DNA from: Truepera sp. | GTDB taxonomy: Bacteria; Deinococcota; Deinococci; Deinococcales; Trueperaceae | Reading direction: 5' to 3' | Length of the DNA stretch: 8,243 bases | NCBI GenBank assembly: GCA_018333775.1 | Contig: JAGXSO010000001.1 | Span: forward strand, 1-8,243 | Part shown: in pieces, positions 1 to 8,243 of the stretch | How the letters are laid out: each line of letters begins with the position of its first letter | Numbering within the stretch: the stretch's first letter is position 1 | Translations under genes and position numbers: made by a program | The notes under the pieces: model-generated | What the model was told of the DNA's origin: nothing | Seen by the model: only the letters and a program-made list of their open reading frames with translations | The model's database searches: none

Positions 1-706
1 GGGCGGCGGCCTGACTCCAGCGCTCGAGCCAGCACTCCTCGGGGCGCGCACTCTCGACCCGGCTCTGATGAACGAGCAGCCAGAGCAGCACAAAGTCGCT
101 GTAGACTTCGCCCTCCATCATCGCCTCGAGGTCGAACTCGACGTAGGCTTGCCGCACCAGGCTGACGTTGTCGCGCAGGATGCGGAGCTTCAGGCCGTTG
201 GAGACGAAGCCCCAGAGGTTCGCCTTAGTGGCGTTTAAGAACTCCTGCACCAGCGAGTGGGGGCTGCGGCGGGCTGCGCCAGCGACGCCGGCGCTGCGCC
301 GGTCGAGCGGCACGTTACAGCCAACGAGGTGAAGGGGGGCGTGGCCGTAGTGATGGCTGATGGGGTAGCTCTTGCCGTTAAGCTCTACCGCGCGGCCAGG
401 CAGCAGCCTGCCGTAGCCGAGTTCGGCAAACAGGTGCAAGAGCCAGCGCTCGCGGGTGACGGTGGTGCCGGGATCGGCTTCCGGGAGCTGCCGCCGCGCA
501 CTGCTGAAGGCTGCCCAGGCGCCTCGCAGAGCGTTCCAGGAGCGGCCCACGGCTTCATTCAACCGGGTGCCGGCGGGCAGGTGGTAGTCGCCGGGCGTGA
601 GGCCGTCTAGCGTTCGGCCCTCCTGAATCCGCCGCAACAGGTCGGGCGGCAAGATGGCGCCCTCGCTGCGGAGGGTGGGGAAGGTAGCTTTGGACCTAAC
701 GAGCAT
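1..706 (-). CDS. drmMI: Eco57I/DrmMI-like adenine-specific DNA methylase, N-terminal part (3' end outside window)
   Basis: The minus-strand frame stays open from the ATG at 706-704 to the window edge, giving 235 residues. This explains a stretch that otherwise looks empty. The visible part has the layout I associate with the N-terminal region of large Eco57I-type methylases found with DISARM-like helicases: ILPPDLL near residue 18, YHLPAGTRLNEAV near 41, SPHSLVQEFLN at 148-158, LWGFVSNGLKLRILRDN at 164-180 and AYVEFDLE at 187-194. The catalytic NPPY motif would lie beyond the window. Expected role: N6-adenine methylation marking self DNA for the linked helicases. The start is set by the TAATG overlap with higA; no good ribosome binding site precedes it, so translation is probably coupled to higA. 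A type IIG or BREX PglX-like methylase is the main alternative. The methylase call is from remembered family resemblance and the symbol is tentative. Confidence 0.72.
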   Translation of the reverse strand, partial: MLVRSKATFPTLRSEGAILPPDLLRRIQEGRTLDGLTPGDYHLPAGTRLNEAVGRSWNALRGAWAAFSSARRQLPEADPGTTVTRERWLLHLFAELGYGRLLPGRAVELNGKSYPISHHYGHAPLHLVGCNVPLDRRSAGVAGAARRSPHSLVQEFLNATKANLWGFVSNGLKLRILRDNVSLVRQAYVEFDLEAMMEGEVYSDFVLLWLLVHQSRVESARPEECWLERWSQAAA

Positions 707-1017
707 TAGGCTGAGCCGGACACAGGCTCGATCTTCGGGATGTCCTGGGCTTTGGGTGAGCGCATGGCCTGGTAGAGGTCCCAAGCGAGCTGGCCATTGA
801 GCCAGAACTCGGGGGTGGTATTGAAGAGGCGTGCGAGCCTCAGCGCGGTGTCCGGCGTCACGCCACGCTTGCCATGCACGAGTTCGTTCACTCTGGGATA
901 GGAGACCCCAATCCGCCGGGCAAGCTCTTTTTGCGTCATCTCCAGCGGCGCCAAGAACTCCTCCCGAAGCATCTCTCCGGGATGGGTAGGTGGCCTGTGG
1001 GTAGGTATCCTGGGCAT
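706..1017 (-). CDS. higA: HigA-family antitoxin / XRE transcriptional regulator
   Basis: A protein of 103 residues. The N-terminal PTHPGEMLREEFL (residues 10-22) is the HigA-family signature. A helix-turn-helix follows at about 27-49 (MTQKELARRIGVSYPRVNEL), then the family tail FNTTPEFWLNGQLAWDLYQA at 65-84. Members normally neutralise the HigB mRNA-cleaving toxin and repress their own promoter. GGAGG lies 8 bases ahead of the ATG, so this start is well supported. Upstream, 13 bases away, is only a truncated higB, so HigA here is an orphan. Downstream its TAA shares a base with the ATG of the methylase gene. The gene looks intact, with no frameshift and length normal for the family. By inference it may now regulate the operon that continues into the methylase, or neutralise a HigB encoded elsewhere. 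Confidence 0.9.
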   Translation of the reverse strand: MPRIPTHRPPTHPGEMLREEFLAPLEMTQKELARRIGVSYPRVNELVHGKRGVTPDTALRLARLFNTTPEFWLNGQLAWDLYQAMRSPKAQDIPKIEPVSGSA

Positions 1018-1025
1018 ACGTCAAA

Positions 1026-1030
1026 CCTCC
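1026..1030 (-). promoter_or_regulatory. Ribosome binding site of higA
   Basis: GGAGG on the minus strand ends 8 bases before the higA ATG at 1017. It begins directly after the TAG stop of the higB remnant, the position expected for the intercistronic site of an intact higBA operon. This suggests that the 3' border of the original higB gene survives here. Confidence 0.7.
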
Positions 1031-1150
1031 CTAGTCGAGCTTCCGGCGGGCGATCCTCCACAGCGGTTCGGGACAGGTGCTGCGAGCAGCCTTGCTGCTT
1101 GTGCCGTTATAGCTATCTTCACTGCCCTGGTCGCGAAAGGAGAGGATCAC
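1031..1150 (-). pseudogene. higB: Truncated higB toxin (first 39 codons only)
   Basis: Reading from GTG at 1150 gives a 39-residue product beginning VILSFRDQGSED, with SSKAAR at 18-23 and a C-terminal RRKLD before TAG at 1033-1031. This matches the N-terminal part of HigB/RelE-superfamily toxins, which commonly read MI-SFRD-GTED, SKAAR, CP..LW and RKL. Family members are about 90-95 residues, so roughly 50 C-terminal residues are missing. The lost part includes the strands carrying the usual PPGNRLE, IRINDQ and VDYH segments and the ribonuclease residues. The stop is followed immediately by the higA ribosome binding site, so the loss looks like an internal deletion joining KLD to the old stop region, not a point nonsense mutation. 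No ribosome binding site precedes the GTG, and a TATTAT box lies 7 bases upstream, so a leaderless transcript is likely. Toxin activity is not expected. The homology comes from recalled family consensus, not a search. Confidence 0.75.
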
Positions 1151-1187
1151 GATAAGTATAATATATAACGTTATTCATGATAAGTCT
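1151..1187 (-). promoter_or_regulatory. AT-rich promoter/operator of the higB remnant-higA-methylase unit
   Basis: This 37-base stretch is sharply AT-rich in a GC-rich window. On the minus strand it holds a TATTAT -10-like box at 1163-1158, seven bases before the GTG, which is the usual spacing for a leaderless start. It also holds a perfect 10-base palindrome ATAACGTTAT (1165-1174) and two direct copies of ACTTATC (1185-1179 and 1157-1151) flanking it. HigA proteins bind palindromes overlapping their own promoter, so the palindrome is a reasonable operator candidate. No clear -35 box is visible. Confidence 0.5.
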
Positions 1188-1198
1188 GCGGCGCTACT

Positions 1199-1585
1199 TT
1201 ACGCTTCCCAATCTTCGAGCCGTAGGTGCGGCACCCTGCCAAACTCGCGGGTGTTGTGGGTCACTAGCGTGAGGTCGTGCGCTAGGGCAGTAGCCGCGAT
1301 CAGCAGATCGTTGGCACCGATAGGCACGCCCTGGCGCCGCAGCCGCCCATACTGGTCGGCGCAGGCGTCGTCGAAAGGGAGGCTCAGATAGGGGGCCACG
1401 AAGCGCTCGAGGCTGCTCAGATTCTTGGCCGGGTTCTCGCTGGCCCAGGCGCCGTAGCAGAGTTCGGCCTTGACGACCGCAGAGAGCCGCACCTGGGCGG
1501 GCGTGAGTTGGCTGAGCCGCGCCACGATGCCAGGGTGGCCTTTTAAGACGCCGATGCAGACGTTGGTGTCTAATAAGTAGATCAC
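1199..1585 (-). CDS. vapC: VapC toxin, PIN-domain ribonuclease
   Basis: A protein of 128 residues, starting IYLLDTNVCIGVLKG after a GTG codon. This is the classic PIN-domain N-terminus. The acidic metal-binding residues are in place: D6, E41 (VVKAELCYGA) and D93 (IGANDLLIAATA), followed by LVTHNTREF near 107-115. VapC toxins are Mg-dependent endoribonucleases, many of which cut initiator tRNA or rRNA; the target cannot be read from sequence. The GTG at 1585 is chosen because it overlaps the vapB stop as GTGA and places the DTN motif at the usual distance from the start. The frame stays open upstream to an ATG at 1681, but that extension is arginine-rich and lies wholly inside vapB. The gene appears complete and active, and ends 48 bases before the higB remnant. 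Confidence 0.93.
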   Translation of the reverse strand: MIYLLDTNVCIGVLKGHPGIVARLSQLTPAQVRLSAVVKAELCYGAWASENPAKNLSSLERFVAPYLSLPFDDACADQYGRLRRQGVPIGANDLLIAATALAHDLTLVTHNTREFGRVPHLRLEDWEA

Positions 1586-1806
1586 TCCAGGCGCTCGCGC
1601 TCTTCTAGCGGCAGCTCGGCGATGTCCGGAAAGTCGCCGACCCAGGAGCCGGCCACCTCGCGAAAGTAGCCTGTTGGCCAACCTTGCCCAACCTCGCGCT
1701 CGACGATGCTGGCGATGTACTTCGACACACTCAAGTTTTTGGCTTCGGCCTTGGCGCGTAGCTGCTGAGCGACCTCATCCGGAACGTAGAAGTGGAGTTG
1801 CGGCAT
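1582..1806 (-). CDS. vapB: VapB antitoxin, ribbon-helix-helix type
   Basis: A protein of 74 residues. The N-terminal strand PQLHFYVPDEV followed by helices through NLSVSKYIASIVEREV is a ribbon-helix-helix DNA-binding domain. The C-terminal part (GWPTGYFREVAGSW to the acidic ELPLEERERLE end) is the probable VapC-wrapping tail. The start at 1806 is chosen because AGGTGA lies four bases ahead of it and the product begins with the DNA-binding strand. An in-frame ATG at 1848 has no ribosome binding site and would add 14 unrelated residues across the putative operator. The gene begins 51 bases after the SNF2 helicase stop, so it can be read through from the defence operon as well as from its own promoter. 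It should neutralise VapC and repress the pair. Confidence 0.9.
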   Translation of the reverse strand: MPQLHFYVPDEVAQQLRAKAEAKNLSVSKYIASIVEREVGQGWPTGYFREVAGSWVGDFPDIAELPLEERERLE

Positions 1807-1857
1807 GATCTCACCTCGCCCTTTAGCATAGTACAAATATATGCGCACATATGCTGA
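1807..1857 (-). promoter_or_regulatory. Ribosome binding site and putative operator/promoter of vapBC
   Basis: AGGTGA (1816-1811) is a good ribosome binding site for vapB. Upstream, an AT-rich stretch holds a dyad, ATATG-4-CATAT (1839-1852), suited to a ribbon-helix-helix antitoxin. A possible -10 box TACTAT lies at 1833-1828. No convincing -35 box is seen. I find no terminator hairpin after the preceding helicase gene, so readthrough is possible. Confidence 0.45.
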
Positions 1858-4667
1858 TCAAGCTACCGGCAGATAGACATAGATCCCCAACACGTCCGGC
1901 GGCAGCAGCGGCTCTACCGCGTAGCGCAAGCCCTTAGCCCCGGCAGCGCTGCGCACGCGCTGGTGCGCCGCCAGGAGCGCGTTGCTGTGCTGAGTGGCGA
2001 TCTCCTGGAGATAGGGCATAAGTTGCCCAAAGCCGTCGGTAACGCGGGCGATAAAGGTGTGGGCCTGCTCAAAGGCCACGTTGGCAGCGGGCTCGGCCTC
2101 GAACAAGGCTTCGGCCTTTGCGGGCGGTAGCCAGACGGCGGCCTCGGGCGCGCCGGTAAAGGCTAAGGGCAGCACCTCTTCGGCCAAGAGCTGCCAGCTC
2201 TCGCTCCCGCGGGTGGTGCTCAGGTGGTAGCGCAGGCGCACCAGCAGGAGCGTGGTGCGGATCGTAACGGCCTTGGTGCGCATCACCCCGGCGCGCTTGG
2301 CTACCCCTCCCTGCAGCGGATCGAGGGCGGTATCGACCAGATAAGTGGCCAGCTTCTCGACCAGCGGATGGGTGCGGCTTAACAGCTCGCCATCTGGCAC
2401 CGGCAGCTCGAAGCGGCCCCGAAAGCGAGTCACGCCGAGCGTTTCGCGCAGCGCCCGGGGGGCTTCGCTGAGGTCAAACGTGACGGCGCTACCTGGGCTC
2501 ACGACCCCGCCGTGGAGCTGCACGGCGCGGCTCATAAACTGCGCGAGGTGAGCGCTCGAGCCTACCGCGGCGCGGGCAGCCTTAAGCTCGGCGGCGACCT
2601 CCGAGACCTTGATGGTCTCTTGGGCAAACATGGTGCGCGAGCGCTTCTCGCGCTCGGCAGCGGCGTCCCACAGTTGATTGAACTGCTGGGTGCGCGGCCT
2701 TATGTACTGCTCGAGGTCTGCAAAGAGCGCCTGCTGCTGGCTGGCCTTTGCGTCGAGCCCTTTGAGGAGGAGGCCCTCGAAGATCGCCTCGATTACCTCA
2801 TCGGAGCCGACCGGGACGGGCACACTGATACCGAGCGAGGTGCGGATGGTCTGGTGCTTGCGGATGAGCACGTCGAGCACAATGCCGTCGATCTGGTTGT
2901 CGGTACCGTAGATGGTTCGCACCACCACCGTGTCCCTGGCCTGGCCGAAGCGGTCGATGCGGCCCTCGCGCTGCTCGTGCCGGGTGGGGTTCCAGGAGAG
3001 GTCGTAATGCACCACCGCGTCGAACTGCTGCTGCAAGTTGATCCCTTCGCTGAGGCAGTCGGTGGCGACCAGCACCCGCCTCGCCTGCTGGCCTAAGGCT
3101 GCGACGCGCGCCTCGCGCTCTTCAGGCGGCAACAGGCCGGTCACGGCCTGCACCTCCACCCCTTGGGGCAGCGCCGCCAGCAGCGCTGCGGCCACATACT
3201 CGGCGGTGTGAATAAAGCGGCAGAAGACGATCGGCGAGCGTCCCTCCTTCACGAGGTGGCTGATCAGCTTGGTGAGCCGCTGGAGCTTGTTGTCCTGCTC
3301 GGGGGTGATGACATCGGCCTCGCGGGCCAGCTCCCAGAGGCGGCGGCGCTCGCGCTGGGACTCGTCATCCGCGCCGCCGGTATCCGAACCGGGAGTAACG
3401 TCGATCCCCTCGGCGGCCTCGTCATCCATCAGGTCGAGCACGGTTCGGCGCCCTACCTCGTCGGCCTCTTCGGCGCTGGCGGTGTCGGCGCTGGCGGCGC
3501 GGTTGCGCAAGGTGGCAGCGGCAGCCGCCGGGCTCGAGGCCAGCGCCCGCAACAGGCCCAACGCTGACCACCAGCGCACCCGTTGGCGATGACTGCGCTC
3601 CGGCGTCTGGACGATCTCGCGGGCATAACGGAGCACCCGCTCAAACAGGCGTTTGTACTCGGGGCTCAGGGTGTAGGTCGCTTCGGCGTCGTCCCGTTCG
3701 GGAAAGGTGGTGCCTTCCAGGTAGTGCCGGAGATCGCCTCGCTTGCGCTGCACGAAGTATTGCGCTAGCTCACGGCGGACGTTTTCGTTGTGCCGACCGC
3801 TCAAGTCTTCTGGTAGGGTGGCGAACCGGCGATTGAGGAGTGACAGGAGCGAGCGGAAGGCTTCTTCCTTGCCGCTGTGAGGGGTGGCCGTAACCAAGAT
3901 CAGGTGCCGCGCGGGATCGCTGGCGAGGCCCTTCAGGAGCTCGTGGCGCTGGTGCCGACCGCCGCGCCCGTCGCTGGCGTCGGCGCAGGTGTGCGCCTCG
4001 TCGACGATGAGTAGCTCCGGCGCGGTGCGCAGAAAGTCAAAACGGCGCCGCTCGGCCTTAATAAAGTCGGTCGAGACGATGGTGAAGGGGTAGCGCTCAA
4101 AGAGCGACTCAGCTAAGCCGCCGCCGCGCTCGAGCCGTGAGGCGGTGCTAGGGAGCACCAGGGTAGCGCTCAAATGGAACTTGTCGTGCAGCTCCCGCTG
4201 CCACTGCTCGGCCAGGTGCGGCGGCGTGAGCACCGCGAAGCGCGAAACCTCGCCGCGGTCATACAGCTCGCGCGCAATCAGCGCCGCCTCGATGGTCTTG
4301 CCGATGCCGACGTCGTCCGCAATGAGGATTCGCACCACCTCTTGCTTGAGGGCCAGCAGCAGCGGCACCAGTTGGTAAGGGCGCGGCTCCACCGCAATCC
4401 GGCCAAACGAGCGAAACGGCCCGGCCGCGGAGCGAAAACTCAGCCTCACCGCGTCGCGCAAGAGCCCAGCCGAGCGGGCGTCGCCCAGTGCGTTCGGGTC
4501 GGGCAGCGAGAACTGGGCGGGCTCGACCGTCTCGAGGGGGAGATAGATGCCGGTCGTCTCACCGTCGCTGCCGCCTAAGGGCTTAAGCAGCAAAAAGTCT
4601 GGTTCGCTCCCCGGCTGCACCACCCACTCGCGGCTGCGCGCGCGCACCAGGCTGCCGACGGTGTAGC

Positions 4668-4671
<4 letters not shown>
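1858..4671 (-). CDS. drmD: SNF2-type superfamily 2 helicase/ATPase, DISARM DrmD-like
   Basis: A complete protein of 937 residues. The ATPase motifs are all present: PRPYQ at 96-100, Walker A DDVGIGKTIEA at 119-129 (K125), PPHLAEQW at 150-157, DEAH at 224-227 and TATPHSG at 261-267. The second RecA lobe has IVFCRF at 481-486, TDCLSEGINLQ at 537-547 and QREGRIDRFGQ at 567-577. The N-terminal VGSLVRARSREWVV with KPLGG at 30-34 is typical of the DrmD-type SNF2 proteins of class 1 DISARM, which act on incoming DNA. An alanine-rich then acidic linker (about 380-440) separates the two lobes. The C-terminal 300 residues are helical, with no recognised domain. The ATG overlaps the upstream stop as ATGA, so the two helicases are probably made in concert. 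DpdE-like or other island SNF2 proteins are alternatives. The ATPase assignment is certain, the DrmD assignment moderate. Confidence 0.88.

Positions 4672-8243
<3,572 letters not shown>

Noticed and set aside
257..610. Plus-strand frame of 117 codons starting at 257
   Set aside because: It is antisense to the methylase frame, which is open across the whole of 706-1 and has recognisable family segments. The plus-strand product is low-complexity Ala/Gly/Val with no known pattern.
874..1155. Plus-strand frame of 93 codons across the higA start and higB remnant
   Set aside because: It is antisense to higA and the higB remnant, both supported by homology and a ribosome binding site. The product has no recognisable features.
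1586..1681. N-terminal extension of VapC to an ATG at 1681
   Set aside because: It is an arginine-rich shadow of vapB. The GTGA overlap and the PIN motif position support the GTG at 1585.
1807..1848. Longer VapB start at 1848
   Set aside because: No ribosome binding site is present there. It would place the coding region over the dyad and add residues foreign to the ribbon-helix-helix fold, while 1806 has a good AGGTGA.
1807..1857. Intrinsic terminator between the SNF2 helicase and vapB
   Set aside because: The dyad here has only a 5-bp AT-rich stem and no T-tract, so it fits an operator better than a terminator.
2512..3096. Long plus-strand frames opposite the helicases (also 3163-3567, 4174-4578, 4728-5330, 7416-7949)
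   Set aside because: They mirror the codon structure of strongly supported minus-strand helicase genes. They have Leu/Val/Gly-rich products without motifs.

Overview
The window is an 8.2-kb, GC-rich piece of a bacterial accessory (defence) locus. Every gene I can support reads on the minus strand, from the high coordinates to the low ones. The long plus-strand open frames are shadows of these genes. High GC, AT-rich islands only at promoters, a probable leaderless GTG start and the type of antitoxins would suit Deinococcota or Chloroflexota. I cannot place the organism from sequence alone, so this is a weak inference.

Layout in direction of transcription: (1) 8243-4668, the C-terminal ~1190 residues of a very large protein. 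It carries the second half of a superfamily 2 helicase, a zinc ribbon, a DUF1998 cysteine cluster and a Vsr/DUF559-like nuclease-type tail. (2) 4671-1858, a complete 937-residue SNF2-type ATPase resembling DrmD of class 1 DISARM, overlapping the first gene by ATGA. (3) 1806-1199, a complete VapBC toxin-antitoxin pair overlapping by GTGA, with its own ribosome binding site and an AT-rich upstream dyad. (4) 1150-706, a HigBA-type module in which the HigB toxin has been cut to its first 39 codons while the HigA antitoxin is intact. (5) 706-1, the N-terminal 235 residues of an Eco57I/DrmMI-like adenine methylase. Its ATG shares one base with the higA stop (TAATG). Both outer genes run off the window.

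Read together, this looks like a DISARM-related phage-defence island: DUF1998 helicase, SNF2 helicase and adenine methylase. Two features are unusual. The helicase and DUF1998 parts, which are separate proteins (DrmA and DrmB) in classical DISARM, are in one polypeptide with an added nuclease-like tail. A toxin-antitoxin block also lies exactly between the SNF2 helicase and methylase genes. There the surviving HigA has lost its toxin and sits in the place a controller (C) protein would hold in a restriction-modification operon. The regulatory role of HigA is a hypothesis; the truncation of higB and the TAATG coupling are read directly from the sequence.

I saw no tRNA or rRNA gene, CRISPR array, insertion sequence or convincing terminator. 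Outside genes there are only short gaps (1018-1030, 1151-1198 and 1807-1857).
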